From Cristatella mucedo (Eukaryota > Bryozoa > Phylactolaemata > Cristatellidae), in the NCBI GenBank assembly GCA_009760855.2, contig WPIO01000024.1, forward strand, positions 5,316,001 to 5,380,000: a DNA stretch of 64,000 bases, read 5' to 3'. The notes beneath the pieces were generated by a model. That model worked only from the letters and a program-made list of their open reading frames with translations, did no database searches and had not been told where the DNA came from. Made by a program: the position numbers and the translations under genes. Shown here piece by piece: positions 22,363 to 34,085 of the stretch (its first letter is position 1; every line of letters begins with the position of its first letter).

Positions 22363-22450
22363 ATTAATAATAAAAATAAAAATAATAATAATACATTTGA
22401 TATAGCACCATCAGAGAACTAAATCTTTTTCTAGGCACTTTACATTCGCA
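22363..22450 (-). mobile_element. Family A LINE 3' tail only
   Basis: An (AAT)n run and the reversed terminal stem (TATAGCACCATCAGAGAACT...), with no upstream LINE sequence. Confidence 0.7.
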
Positions 22451-23734
22451 TTAGTTTTACATTGCTATTTGCGGTCGTCGGTGGATTTGTCGGCGTGTCA
22501 TTGCCATCACGCGGTTCCGTCCCCCGGCTGACGTGTCATTGCCGTCACGTGGTTCATTCTCGAGCTGACGTTCCGTTCGCCCAACGGTCGCGCTCCTTGC
22601 CGGCACGTGACTCGTTCCTTGCGGCCTGTGCGTCGGCCTGCACGCACGCTATCCCCTCTCTTCTCTCTCAACACCACGTGCTCTGAAGCAGCACGCACGA
22701 CGGCTGCTAGATCACATTGTACAGCCGTCGTCGACGACGCCACGACTCGCTTCTGGGGGGCTTCGCTCTGCGTCGCGCCGCCATCGCGCGCCCACGAGCC
22801 CCTAGGGATTGTTGTAAAGAGTTACCTGCTCGTGCTCACCTTCCTTCAAGCGAGCGCAATGATGAAAGTGCGAAGGACTACCTGACGCCAAGGATTACCG
22901 GAAAGAAGACCGGACGACATTCCAAGAATATCGGTACGGAGTCGATGACGCTCACCGCAAAGAAACAGGTGGCTGTGAAAAAAACGCATCTGTGGTACAT
23001 AAACTTCATGTTTTCTTCACAAAGCCCAGCCTATCGGCAAAAACCTGAACGGATGGAAACGCACTAAGATGTGTGAGCCGTCCACTATCAGGAGGCAAGT
23101 CCTTCTATCATGCCAATCGGCTCGAGTTGAAAACGAAAACCTGATAGCGCGTTTACTACCACATTTTATGCGTTGTTTCGAGCATATTTATATTTATTAG
23201 AAAATTATATTCCGGGCCAAGCTAGGCTCAATGCGAGCCCGCCTGTGTCATTGCAAGCTTTTGATGCGGTCTAGATGGAGATAAGCTGCAGCTCATCTCA
23301 GCCTTTTAATTTGCCTATGCGGTAGCGCGTAAACAAAAAGGTATGAGTTTTTGCTTGGTTTAAAGAGAAACTATTGATGGAACTTATGAACTAGTATGGT
23401 CGCTGGACCGTAAGGAAAAGAATAATATGGCAACTATAGGAGACCAAGAGGATCAGAGGCTGACCTTATTCGCCTGACCTTCACTTATGAGAAGATAAAA
23501 GATTGACAGTCCTTACAGACATAGCAAACAGCCGCCATCGCCGAGAGCATATGCACTACACTTTCTCGAGATAGTGCTCATGGAACAAGAAAAATATTAT
23601 GCGAGATTAAAATCTGCACTAATGGACAAGTTTGAAAACCTATTTATCATTTAGGAGGCAGAAAATGCCTTGCAAAGCCGCATCTGGGCTCTGAGGTGGA
23701 TCTCACGTCATGGTCAATGTCATCACGGCAGTAG
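22451..23734. other. Intron sequence with a GC-rich block
   Basis: The block at about 22460-22900 is markedly GC-rich compared with its surroundings and has open frames in several registers on both strands. None shows a domain. It might be part of an unrecognised retroelement. Confidence 0.45.
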
Positions 23735-24790
23735 ATATCGTGACACAATTTGGGAGTGACTTCCATGCTTCTGATGCAAATGAACTAAGGGCATGATCTT
23801 ATGCTTGCTGACACTGTGCATGCCGTCACTAACAACACTTGCATGCTGACCCTTTGCATGTCACCCCTAACCATGTTATTCATGTTGTTTATCATGCATG
23901 ATATAACTCACCATTCAATCGCATTTCCCTTGGTAGCAAATGTAACGTGCTTAGAAAGAGATTGAGCTATGTGAGATCGCTTTACAAGTGCATTATTTTT
24001 ATGGTCTCCAAATGCTTAGATATTTCTACGAGGTATAGCTGATCGATTTGAGTCAGTGGGCCGGCTTGTTCTGTGCTTGGCTTGGTGTTTGAGTAGGCCT
24101 GATAGCTAATTTGGAGCCATAGATTAAAGGGACCAACAATAACTGACTACTTTAGATTCTATACGCTGATTGATTGAAAGTGCAGGTTGGCGAGGATTTG
24201 AGCGAATGAGGAGAAGTCAAGAAGACTTATCATTAAGCAGTCAAGACGGGATGTCACAAATGCACTGACCAATTTGGATGCAGTATCCCTGTGTATGAAA
24301 ACTCGAATCGTAACAACGTTGTATAGCTGAAAGTGGGCAGACTTGACTGCGCAGCAGGTGTGGTCTTCTAGTTAAAGAAATCAACTTGGAACCTGACATT
24401 CAGATGTTGTGCAAATGCTAATAATGCAATGCTGGCAGAGGCAATTTTGTGTGTTTAGCTTATCAAGTTCTCTAAAGCACTGTGTGTTTGCCCATGAATA
24501 GTAAATTGGTTATATTTGTCGGTCAATTCGTCTGCGATTTAGCGGAAAGTAAGGAGATTCGGCGTAATTTTCTCATGCTTTTTCGGTCTTGTGTTTCCCA
24601 CCTAAATGGTTGCCCAATGAGTCGTGTTTAAAAGGTGTGTGACAAGACCTAATTTTAAGCACATTATCCTCATGATAGCAATGATCGGCTGCAGCAGATC
24701 TTTGCTATCAAACAAGAATTACAGTGGGAATAGGGTCTATAGTCGTCTTCTTTGAATCGGTGATGAATTTCAGAACGAGGAGCCATACAC
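23735..24790 (-). mobile_element. Family A LINE copy A3, decayed, with another A tail inside it
   Basis: Reversed A sequence covers the C-terminal coding block (CAATTTGGGAGTGACTTCC...) and RT-adjacent segments (TGTATAGCTGAAAGTGGGC at about 24330). Parts of the RT are deleted. It is interrupted at 23797-24003 by a plus-strand A tail. Confidence 0.7.
23797..24003 (+). mobile_element. Family A LINE 3' end nested in A3
   Basis: The family A 3' untranslated region and terminal stem in forward orientation. The flanks read ATGATCT before and ATGGTCT after, a likely 7-base target-site duplication. Confidence 0.75.
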
Positions 24791-25044
24791 TCTTCAGCAT
24801 CTAGCTGTCTTGCTAAAACAGAATTTAAATATTCTGTTTATCAGTACGTCAGTTCGTGTGCACGGAAACGAGCGAACTGTCTCAAGAATTCTATGACTAC
24901 CTTACATAACTTTTACATGCGAGTCTCAGCTAAATACGCATTTATTCATTTAGGCTTGCCCTTCCTGTTCCGCTGACTTTGCCTTGTGAGCGCTCGTCGA
25001 AGCGTGATGCCGTGCACGCACTTAAACCTCACTGAGTGAATCTC
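24791..25044. other. Intron sequence, nothing recognised
   Basis: Short stretch between LINE and SINE sequence, with no features seen. Confidence 0.5.
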
Positions 25045-25515
25045 TAAATAAACTAGCTGATTTAACAGCCTCTTTTGTATAGCGACAGAAGACGCTTTAC
25101 GGCTATCACCTATAGCGACAGAAGAACATCTACTCTCCAACTGCCGACTATTGCACATCTTTTTCAGCGGTCCTGAACTGCTACTTCTATGCTACTCACT
25201 GCCTCAACTGCTCTCCTAACTCTGCTATGCTTCCCACTTTCTCTTTGTTGCGTGAGACGAAGTCTGTTGGCTACCGAATGCGTACCGAAAGCCGCTTAGG
25301 CTGTGAGTGAGCTATACAAAACTTTCCTGCGTAACACCCACTCGGTCTTTATGACTTTGTGGAGTAACTGACGGAGATACATACATACATACAAGAGCCT
25401 TTACGGCTATCACCAACGCTTGCAGTGGCGATAAAGAATTGCCCACCGCATCATTCAAACCCACGACCTCGAGACCGAGGTCGTGAAAGCAACCGGCTTA
25501 CCTAGTGTGCCATCA
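25045..25515 (-). mobile_element. tRNA-derived SINE (type 1) split by a family B LINE tail
   Basis: Minus-strand SINE. The tRNA-like head at 25515-25430 has a GGGTTTGAATGA B-box-like site and GGTCGTGGGTT-type context. The tail is at 25125-25045 and ends in ATTT-type repeats. The body is interrupted by B6 at 25126-25391. It matches the uninterrupted copy at 28391-28575. Confidence 0.75.
25126..25391 (+). mobile_element. Family B LINE 3' end copy B6
   Basis: The last 265 bases of family B (ACTGCCGACTATTGCACATC... to GACGGAGATACATACATACAT). It is inserted in the SINE. Confidence 0.82.
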
Positions 25516-25969
25516 ATCTCTTGAAGCCAGCTCCAGAGTGACAGGATGAAAATATTTTTATCTTGGGGCATTTTGAAAACAAACGATTTTTTTCTTAAAG
25601 ATAGCACCGCTGGGTCCTCGATGATTTCGTAAGCAGTTTTGACATTCACTCGGTTTATTTGAAGGCTACTGCCATTGCGTTCCCCGGGGGCGTGCACCGT
25701 GAAACACGAGTTTGCTGCATCAGCTGAATTGCGACTGCCAAGATATACCTTGCCGTTCCTTAATGATAATGGTATTCAGTCTGTTATGTGAAAACATATC
25801 ACTAGTCTGCATACAAGACGAAGTCATTAGTAGGCAGACGACGTTTGGTCGAGAATGCGCACTTACGTGAAGCTGTGGGAAGAACACGACCTTTCGTACA
25901 TCGACATTTAAAAAGAAGCAAAATCCGCAACTATTAGTCACAGCATTTAGTGGAATCAATGTGAGCTAT
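25516..25969. other. Intron sequence, nothing recognised
   Basis: No assignable feature. Confidence 0.5.
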
Positions 25970-26212
25970 CCTCTGTGTGCTTAGGCCTGCTGACGCTGCG
26001 CACGCTGCCACTATTCACATTTTCACATTTTCACATTTTCACCCTGTGCACGTGATCTCTAGCCATCTTATGCTTGTTTTCAGTAAGCATTTTCAGTGAT
26101 ATTAAAAAGTCAGCTAAGCGCTACTCACCCTTCGACGGTATTTCCTTTACAGTATATTTAAAGTGCCTAGAATGAGATTTTTCTTGGAGGGCATTGGACA
26201 AATTTATTATTG
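25970..26212 (+). mobile_element. Family A LINE 3' end, diverged
   Basis: Family A 3' untranslated sequence with a local triplication of ATTTTCAC, then the terminal stem AAAGTGCCTAGAATGAGA and an ATT tail. Confidence 0.65.
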
Positions 26213-27327
26213 ATATCATAACTACATGGCAGGTGTTGCGTGCTTAGGCTCGGGGTGTGCACCCGTAGCCCTCTATTACTGATACATGGATGCTATGGTC
26301 GCGAACTAATATTGCTCTGGCATTGCGCCTCCGAGTTGATGGCCGTTGTTCAAAGCTCTGACTTCACCGACATGCATAAGGAAGATAAGGAGTAGTGCTA
26401 TTATGAGAGCTGTGTTTGCAGACGCAAGCTCTGTCCGGAGCTCAGCAGCAAACCTCAGCCCAATTCAGCTTGACTTATATTCAGCCTGAATGCAAGTTAC
26501 TTGGATTCGGCTGATGATTTTTCTAAAGCTGCACAAATTTGTGCCGCCGGCCCTATTGAGAGCAGGTTTGCACTTTTGTGTGCACTGATGGATGAATGCT
26601 CCAAGCTAAAGAGCCGTTTAGCGAAGCATGACATCCGGCAAACCTCCGCAACGGCCTCTTCAGACTGCAGAGTATTATTCACCATCTTATGGTATCTTTT
26701 TTTCGGGTCCGACCTGCAGGACATCAATTTTCGAGTGAAAAAAGGACCTCTACATGTTCCAGACGTCCGGATGTAGACACAGATGAAGTAATTGCAAATA
26801 GCTGGATCCTCTTTAGACCCGGACTTTGTACAGCGACTTTCAAGCATATGCTTGACATGGTGTGTATTTTGAATTTATTTAGAGTATGATAACTGCTATC
26901 CACGATTCTGTCTGGTGAAATAATGTAGAAGGGTACTCTGGCTCAGTGTACTTCAAAGTTTCGAGCGAACTGCATTCATGAGGCATTCGTCAAGGCATTC
27001 ATTCATCCGCCTGAGTCTGCGAGCAGATAAAAAAGACCCGAATTGCATGTTATAAAACTCTCGGCACCGATGCTTGACAGGAGGCATAGCTTAACATACT
27101 CGATGGTTATCTCGACAAAAGACGGAGCATGAACACTATCCGATAATAAGCAATCGCACAATTACCGCCGACGTGAATGCAGTGAATAGCTGGTCGGACC
27201 GAGCCGAATAGTCCCCAGAATAACCACGGTAACCATGCCAATGCTCCACGGTAAACACAAATTTTGAAGTCTCCAAAAGTCAATAAAGGTCTACCACATT
27301 CGAATACTTTAGTAGTGAAATAAAAAA
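26213..27327. other. Intron sequence, nothing recognised
   Basis: About 1.1 kb with no exon or repeat family that I can support. Confidence 0.5.
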
Positions 27328-27362
27328 ACCAAATAAAAAACAAAGCCAGTAATATATATATT

Positions 27363-27439
<77 letters not shown>

Positions 27440-27515
27440 CTGGCCTTGTTTTTTATTTGATTTACACACACACACACACACATATATATACATATATATA
27501 TATATATATGTACAT
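27328..27515. repeat. AT/AC microsatellite between inverted arms
   Basis: Arms of about 27 bases at 27328-27356 and 27435-27461 (ACCAAATAAAAAACAAAGCC against its near-perfect inverse) enclose about 80 bases of TA repeat. An AC run and a second TA run follow to 27515. Confidence 0.85.
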
Positions 27516-28390
27516 CGAAACTTTGAGAGGCATGGTCTTTTATGGACATCTGGTAGCAACTGATTAAAAAATGATAGCGGGTGAAAAAACCTCAGGCTCA
27601 TAGCCAAATGAACAAGAAGTCAGCAGCACCGCCATACATCTTGTCAGACTGCTGGATCGGAAATAATAAGAAACCGGTTCGGGTGGTCTTGGATACGCTG
27701 CTGCAGGAGCACAGTCCTACCCATATCTTGGTAAGCACAGCAATGGATCAATCCTTTCCGCGAAAATGTGGTCGTGGCTTGTTGCTCATCTATTTTACGT
27801 GATTGGACGTTTACAATGCAAAATTTAAGAGGCCATCCCATTCGTGCCGGCATCGGGCTAAAATGACTTGGGCTGCACCTGTTTATTATAGGCCAGTCGG
27901 CTTGACCGGCAGGTTCGGGTAGATGGTACATGCATGCACCCGTGCATGCAAAGCGACTTGTAGCAGGGCCGGTAGCCAGGGCGCCGGCAGAGTTGAGGAA
28001 ACTTCAGCTGCCACAGTAACCCTACTTGTAGCATCATGCTAAGCGTCGGAGAGATTAGCTATTACCAGACAAAGTGTTAAAATTGCGTTAAACTTGAGGA
28101 GTTTGTAAATTTGGCAGTCTGGCGATTGGTAGCTCAAACGCGATACTATGAGACTTTTACTGACTGACCAAGGTAGGCCTGCCAGCATGTATTGATTAAT
28201 GGCAGCATCCCACCTTAAGCTCAATAGGTCTTTTTGCTAGACGCATATCCGATGACAGCTTATGTACAATCAAAACAAAAATACCGGCGTAATGCCCGTT
28301 GAAATTTCGAAGGAGTTAGTTCAAGGTCAAAACCAGGTTTGGAGTTGCCAAGAGACATCTCGTATTAGTCTGTGGCTAATTGTATGCCCA
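27516..28390. other. Intron sequence, nothing recognised
   Basis: No coding or repeat similarity was seen by eye. Confidence 0.5.
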
Positions 28391-28575
28391 ATAATAAATA
28401 AATAAATCCTAGCTGATTCAACAGCCTCTTTTTGTATAGCGACAGAAGAGCCTTTAAGTCTATCACCACCGCTTGCAGTAGCAATAAACGATCGCTCATC
28501 TCAGGAATCGAACCCACGACCTCTGGACCGAGGTCATGAAAGCAACCACCTTACCAAGTGTGCCATCACGGCTCA
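28391..28575 (-). mobile_element. tRNA-derived SINE (type 1), intact copy
   Basis: Read on the minus strand it starts GAGCCGTGATGGCACACTTGG, where TGGCACACTTGG fits the pol III A box. GGGTTCGATTCC at about 28513-28502 fits the B box. After the tRNA-like head comes a unique body (GACTTAAAGGCTCTTCTGTCGC) and an ATTT-repeat tail. Confidence 0.82.
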
Positions 28576-29303
28576 CCAATGCAATGCACTTGATAAAGCG
28601 CACTAGCAATACATGCCCAAGAGCGTTCAGCTATCAGAATTCTAATGGGTTCTGGTTCTTCCCGGAAGAGCTGCTCATTGGATGGCTTATTGAATCTATA
28701 ATTTAGGCATACAACCACAGATATCTGATCGAGCAGTTTATTTATGTACGGTTTGTAGTTGAATTAGCTTGTGAACAAGATGTCTACGTAAAAAACTGAC
28801 TCTTGGGGATATAGGCCAACAAGGGAGAGCTTTCGGAATTTTCTCAAAACAATTGCTAAAGAATTGTCAATAACAAGAGATTAATTTTTGAATAAGAAAA
28901 CACCATATAGCTGCATATGAGACTTTACAAAGCTTTGGGTGACATGCTCTGTTACTAAAACTCCTGGAAAAGGTCGTCGATAAACACAGACCTTTAGATT
29001 TTCCTAAAGAAGAAACATCGGGATAGGAGTTTGGCTTTCTCACACACCTTTCAACTTATCGGTATGCATACCTCAGACGGACAAGTTAAAAAACCCGATT
29101 CATTCCTTATTCCAGGCTCCTGATCCATTAAAAAGATCTTGATCTTTTCTTTGCATCTTGATATTTTTTTACCATGGATCTCATAGTTAGGCATTAAGAA
29201 CAGCTTTACTGAAAGCACTTACGGTCAACAAATAGCAAGATCCAAAACGAAAACATAAGAGAGTTTAGAATACGAACATGTTCACACGATTGATGTGACT
29301 TAC
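28576..29303. other. Intron sequence, nothing recognised
   Basis: AT-rich, no assignable feature. Confidence 0.5.
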
Positions 29304-29486
29304 CAACTGTAGCGGCCAATTTGTTCTAGATTGCCAAGAAACTCCAGATTCGTCAACCACGGTACTCGAGAGTCAATGTAAACGTATCCAGACACAATTT
29401 CCACATTATCAAGTAAGGCCAAATCAGGAAGCTCTAACGTCCGGTTGCCAGTGACATCCCTTCGCCGCCCACCGAACGCCTGTAGC
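29304..29486 (-). CDS. EGFR: ErbB receptor exon 6 of the visible set: second L domain, middle
   Basis: This exon encodes the middle of the second ligand-binding L domain. After a TTTTGCAG acceptor, one base completes a proline codon. The reading gives L-Q-A-F-G-G, then L-P-D-L-A-L-L-D-N-V-E-I-V-S-G-Y-V-Y-I, then L-E-F-L-G-N-L-E-Q-I-G-R-Y-S. The V-E-I-x-G-Y-x-x-I box and the N-L-E-x-I-x-G-R box, about 20 residues apart, are the signature of receptor L domains. It ends with two bases of a tryptophan codon at a GTAAGT donor. The 183-base length keeps phase with both neighbours. An N-R-T glycosylation site is present. Confidence 0.9.
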
Positions 29487-29880
29487 CTGCAAAACATTCA
29501 CGATGACGATTCAGAGAATCTCCAAAACCACAACGGCATTCCAAAAAGTTAAACATCACTAAACGTTGTGAATTCACGAGTTATCCCTACAAATGCTTCT
29601 TACCAGGCCAGAAAACCTTTAGTCCGAGTAGCAATGGTGAAAAAGTGCTGATTGCAAATGGAGTTGAAAATCTAGTGGCAGCGCTCCAATTAAAGGGGCA
29701 AAGTAAGAAGCATGCATATTGCTAGCACGTCTTTATCACACCATCTCTAAAAGCAATATACCATAGAAAACTATTTCAAATTCTTGTGTGTTCTAAAAAT
29801 TAGCAGATTACACCAACACTAGCAAGCCCTCAAACAAGTTATAAATTTGAAAGCCTGACATATGTCAGTTAAAATAGCAC
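29487..29880. other. Intron sequence, nothing recognised
   Basis: No assignable feature. Confidence 0.5.
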
Positions 29881-30030
29881 AATAATAATAACATTAATAC
29901 TGATACATATGTATTGCTCCCTCAGAAAACTTTATCTCGTTCCATGAACTTACATGCTCTGTACGGGAAGCATGTGCAAGTGATTAGTGATAGCTTGATC
30001 GACGTCAACAGTAATAACATAGCTAAAAGC
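29881..30030 (-). mobile_element. Family A LINE 3' end, minus strand
   Basis: An (AAT)n run and the reversed terminal stem and untranslated region. It lies tail-to-head before the forward copy that starts near 30138. Confidence 0.65.
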
Positions 30031-30137
30031 AGGGTCTGCAACGGATTTGAGGTTCTCGTGCACTTGTAGCTAAACGTCTGGATTCACAAATGCAGGTGGC
30101 GTGATGCCTAGTCTGTTTGGGAGTAATAGTGATTATG

Positions 30138-31155
30138 ATGCATGTATTGATGACATCCGCACATGGATGGCAGCAAATTTTCTAAAGCTAAAAGATGATA
30201 AAACTAACTTACTTGTTATGGGCGAACCCAGTGTGATTCACAAATTGGAAAGTCTGGCGCTTAAAATTGGCTCTACCAGCATATCTCCGGTTGAATCAGC
30301 TTGAAATCTAGGTGTCATGTTCCATAGTGACCTCTCGTTAGACGACCACATCAGCTCCACAGTCAAATCTGCCTACTTTCAGCTACATAACATTGCTAAA
30401 ATTCGGGCTTGTTAAGATAAGAGTACGGCGTCTAAGTTGATCCATGCATTCGTGACATCCCGTCTCGACTTCTGCAACTCACTGCTTACTGGCCTACCAG
30501 CATGTGCGATCAGGCGATTGCATCTGGTGCAAAACTCCACAGCTAGGCTTGTCTGTCGTGAGCGTCGCAGTTGCCATACCACACCACTTCTCGCCGACCG
30601 GTACTGGCTACCAGTGAAGCAACGGATTGACTTCAAGGTTTTGTCGCTCACTTTTAGGTCACTTTATTCTTTGGCTCCAGCCTAGCTCTCAGATCTACTC
30701 CCCCACCAGGCCAAGCATCGTACCACCCGCATTTCGGAATCCAACAGTTTGCCAATACCTCGTACAAACCTCAAATCCTTTGGAGACCGTGCATTTAGTT
30801 CGTATGCTCCCAAAGCCTGGAACTCTATCCCAACTTGCGTCAGAACATCCTCTGACTTGACCACATTCAAAAAGAACTTAAAAACATATCTTATTAGGAC
30901 AGCATTTAGTGGGTCCCTGTGATTCGTCCTTCATGTGCTTATGCGTGCTGACACTGTGCATGCTACCACTAACCACATTTGCACGCTGACCCTGTGCATG
31001 TCACTCTTAACCATGCTATTCATGTTGTTTACCGAGCATGATATTACTCACCATCAATCGCGTTTCCCTTTGCAGCAAATGTAAAGTGCATAGAAAGAGA
31101 TTGAGTTCTCTGAGGGTGCTTGATCAAATGTAATATTGTTATTATTATTATTGTT
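30138..31155 (+). mobile_element. Family A LINE copy A5, C-terminal coding part and 3' end
   Basis: The frame A-A-N-F-L-K-L-K-D-D-K-T-N-L-L and D-F-C-N-S-L-L-T-G-L-P matches the thumb/connection part of L2-type LINE proteins. A complete 3' untranslated region and ATT tail follow. It is 5'-truncated and has stops at about 30302 and elsewhere. Confidence 0.85.
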
Positions 31156-31937
31156 AAGTAGTAATGAACTGTCTCACAAGGAGATGCAGACAATGTCCTG
31201 TCAAAGACACAGTAAAGACCAAAGGAGGTGTAGCTTCTTGACAGGCTGGCGCAGCCAGTTAAGACCAGCTTGATCAAAGTCTGCGAACACGTTTAACCTG
31301 CTTAACTAGCTTGAAACAAGGAGTTGCTTGAAATCGAGATATTATATGTCACATTATATGTTTGAAGATAATATACGCAATCTATTTTGCTTTCGGCGCC
31401 CCCTGAACGCGAATTCCGGGGACGTCCATCCTCTCCCTGTCCCACTTGCTAAGCCGCTGCAAAGATCAGGACGCATTTAGCCACTGGCGCACCCAAGTGG
31501 GTGCAGAGCGCGTGGATGCCCCTGGGTTGTGGATCAGGTGGACCGCCGTAATGGGCTTCTTATACAGGGGGCACCGTCTGCGTATTTCTTATACGGGCTC
31601 AGAATATCGCGGGAACGTCGCTATATATTGCGAATTACAGTAAATATGGTAAAATAGCTGTTTAAACGAACAAATAGGAATGCGAAAGTTCCTAAACTAT
31701 TAGAGGGTGCTTCCTGCTACTACGGGTTGCTTTTTTCCACCACTGGAGCAAATAGTGCTGAAGAGTCCGATGGTGCAACGGTGATTAATGTGTGGGAACA
31801 AATTAAGCGGCAGTTCACAAATGTCCGAATATATACTTAATTAATCATTTAATATGGCGATTAAGTGAATCTAAATGCTCGCCATAAAAAAACACTCGCC
31901 GGGAAGTGCGACCTCTTTTATACGATTTTCTACTTAC
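31156..31937. other. Intron sequence, nothing recognised
   Basis: No assignable feature. Confidence 0.5.
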
Positions 31938-32175
31938 GGTTCGAATACATCCGCAGGAAAGACGAGATTGCCTACAATGCGGGAACAGTTGGCCAAGCTC
32001 GCGATGTTGTCCGAGTTTACAAACGAGTTCTTCTGATCGTCAAAGTTCACGAAGCAAACTTTAGGGCATGACCCGCTGCACTTCTCGCAGAATAAGACGT
32101 CATTGCCGATAGTCTCGACGGTGAAGCCGCTTGGACAGCTGGTCACGCAGCTTTTGTTAAACAGGGCATAATTAT
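31938..32175 (-). CDS. EGFR: ErbB receptor exon 5 of the visible set: end of furin-like domain, start of second L domain
   Basis: This exon joins the end of the first cysteine-rich domain to the second ligand-binding domain. After a TTTTTTGTCGCAG acceptor, two bases complete a tyrosine codon. The reading gives N-Y-A-L-F-N-K-S-C-V-T-S-C-P, then C-E-K-C-S-G-S-C-P-K-V-C, then N-C-S-R-I-V-G-N-L-V-F. The S-C-V-x-x-C...C-x-K-C-x-G-x-C-x-K-V-C box and the C-x-x-I-x-G-x-L box are diagnostic of ErbB and insulin-receptor ectodomains. It is 238 bases long and ends with two bases of a proline codon at GTAAGT. The join C-P|Y-N-Y falls where vertebrate EGFR has C-P-R-N-Y. Confidence 0.93.
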
Positions 32176-32724
32176 CTGCGACAAAAAAGGGTTCATGTAA
32201 CATCTGAATAAATAGATCACAAGATATAAGCTACTTGTCTATTGTATTTTATCACGATTGCTGTTTAATGGAATGTACAGAAATATTGAACCGATTTCGT
32301 TTGTCCTATTACTTAAATAAATATCGGTTGCATGTGTAACCGAGAAACCGCGTTAGGATTTTTAGACACGTTCTCCAAACCATTTGAACAGTCAGGTCGG
32401 AATAATTATAGAACTTCACTGTACCAGTCTGGCGGTTGCTAGAGTCCCATGAAGTATCAGGTCAGGAATACCTTTAAAGTTAGTTTCACTAATTTTCAGG
32501 CTACAATCCTTCACCTAGTATAAGACACAAAATTTAAATGCGAAACATATTTTCCGTTATTCACCGGTTAATAACCAGAATAGTACGTTATAATATCACA
32601 TCATAAATCATATAATCCTTCAAGAATAGCAAGAAAATCAGTACGCCGAGAACTTTTTTGTCTTTTTAGGTATTCATTAACCCGAAAGTGGTAGCAACCG
32701 ACTGGCTTCCTTAGGGGAAAGCTG
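32176..32724. other. Intron sequence, nothing recognised
   Basis: AT-rich, no assignable feature. Confidence 0.5.
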
Positions 32725-33010
32725 TTCTTACGCAACGACAACTACTCTCCTACTGCCGACTATGGGTCATCCTTTGCAGCGGTCCTGATTGGCTACTCCA
32801 TGGTACTCACTACCTCAACTGCTTTCCTGACTCTGCTCTGCTTCCCACTTTCTCTTTGTTGCGTGAGACGAAGTCTGTTGGCTACCGACTGCGTACCGAA
32901 AGCCGCTTAGACTGTGAGTTTGCTACATGAAACTCTCCTGCGTAACAACCACTTAGTCTTTATCGCTTTGTGGAGTTACATACGGAGATACATTACAGAG
33001 CATTACATTA
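32725..33010 (+). mobile_element. Family B LINE 3' end copy B7
   Basis: The last 285 bases of family B (TTCTTACGCAACGACAACT to GAGATACATTACAGAGCATT). Confidence 0.85.
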
Positions 33011-33486
33011 TATAACATATTTAGTAATATTATTGATTAAAATACGTCTCCGTGGCGAAGTAAGAGATCTTAATCCCGTTTTGCGTGCACTTTATGTGCG
33101 CTGGAACGCAATCCTGCCACTGTTTAATGGCAAATGAATGATGTCAGAATGCAAAAGCACACTCGTGGAAGTTTGAAAAAACAGAGCCAATGCGGTAAGT
33201 GACAGTTAGGCTTCCTTTAAAATATAATTAGCTCAAAGAGTGTTGTGACTTCAGTATATAATTAGTTCCAGCTGTTGGGAGCATGCAAACTCAAAGGGGG
33301 GATTCTAAAAACAGGTTGAGATTGATTAGAGCACAGCCATAAGATTTGAGACGGAAGAGAAGATGATGCGTAGAGAGAAGCCTTTCGAGAGAGAAGTATT
33401 TCAGACAAATAGTCGGCAGCCAGTTGATCAAGGAAAACAAAAAAAAGTAAGACAAAATATTAATTTTATATATCCAAGGATTATAC
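33011..33486. other. Intron sequence, nothing recognised
   Basis: No assignable feature. Confidence 0.5.
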
Positions 33487-33553
33487 ATATATATATATAT
33501 ATATATATCCAACTAATATATATATATATATATATATATCCAACTAATACATA
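33487..33553. repeat. TA microsatellite broken by a repeated CCAACTAATA unit
   Basis: Two TA runs are each followed by ATCCAACTAATA, so the composite unit itself is duplicated. Confidence 0.85.
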
Positions 33554-33732
33554 TCCAAGTTTTTGGAAGTGCAGCTTGCTCCGGCCAGAGGAAAATGGCA
33601 CACAATTTCACCGGTGAATGTTAAAAACGGACAAGTCGCCCTGCAGAGTTTTCACCATCTCTAAGCTCCGCATTGGACTCGCGAGAAAACCTTTAAATAT
33701 CTTTTTAAACTATCTGTGCTTGACTTGAGCAT

Positions 33733-34085
33733 CAGTAGGATGTCGCAAATGCATTGACAGAAGAATATTTGGGTATCCCTATCTAAGCCGCGCGAATTTA
33801 CGAGATGTTAAAGAGTTAAAAGTTGTAATAATAATAATAATAGTCTTCATAAAGCACCCTCAGATAACTCAATCTTTTTCTAGGTGCTTTGCGCTTGGTA
33901 CAAAGGAAATAAGATCGAATGATAAGTGGTATCATGCTTGATAGACAACAAGAATAACATGGTAAGGCGTGACATGCCCAGGGTCATCATGCAAGTGTGG
34001 TTAGTGGCAGCACGCAACAGTGTCAGCACGCATAAGCCTATAAAGTAAGAATCACAGGGTCACACCAAATGTTGCCGCAGATAGA
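33733..34085 (-). mobile_element. Two minus-strand family A LINE fragments side by side
   Basis: 33733-33822 matches the reversed connection region (GGATGTCGCAAATGCATTGAC). 33825-34085 is a separate reversed 3' end starting with (AAT)n. Confidence 0.7.

Noticed and set aside
22460-23067. GC-rich open frames that might be an exon
   Set aside because: Frames exist in several registers on both strands, without conserved motifs or convincing splice sites in phase with the receptor.
28500-28575. A functional tRNA gene
   Set aside because: The A- and B-box-like sites are present, but no cloverleaf with a proper anticodon arm is evident. The sequence continues into a repeated SINE body and tail.
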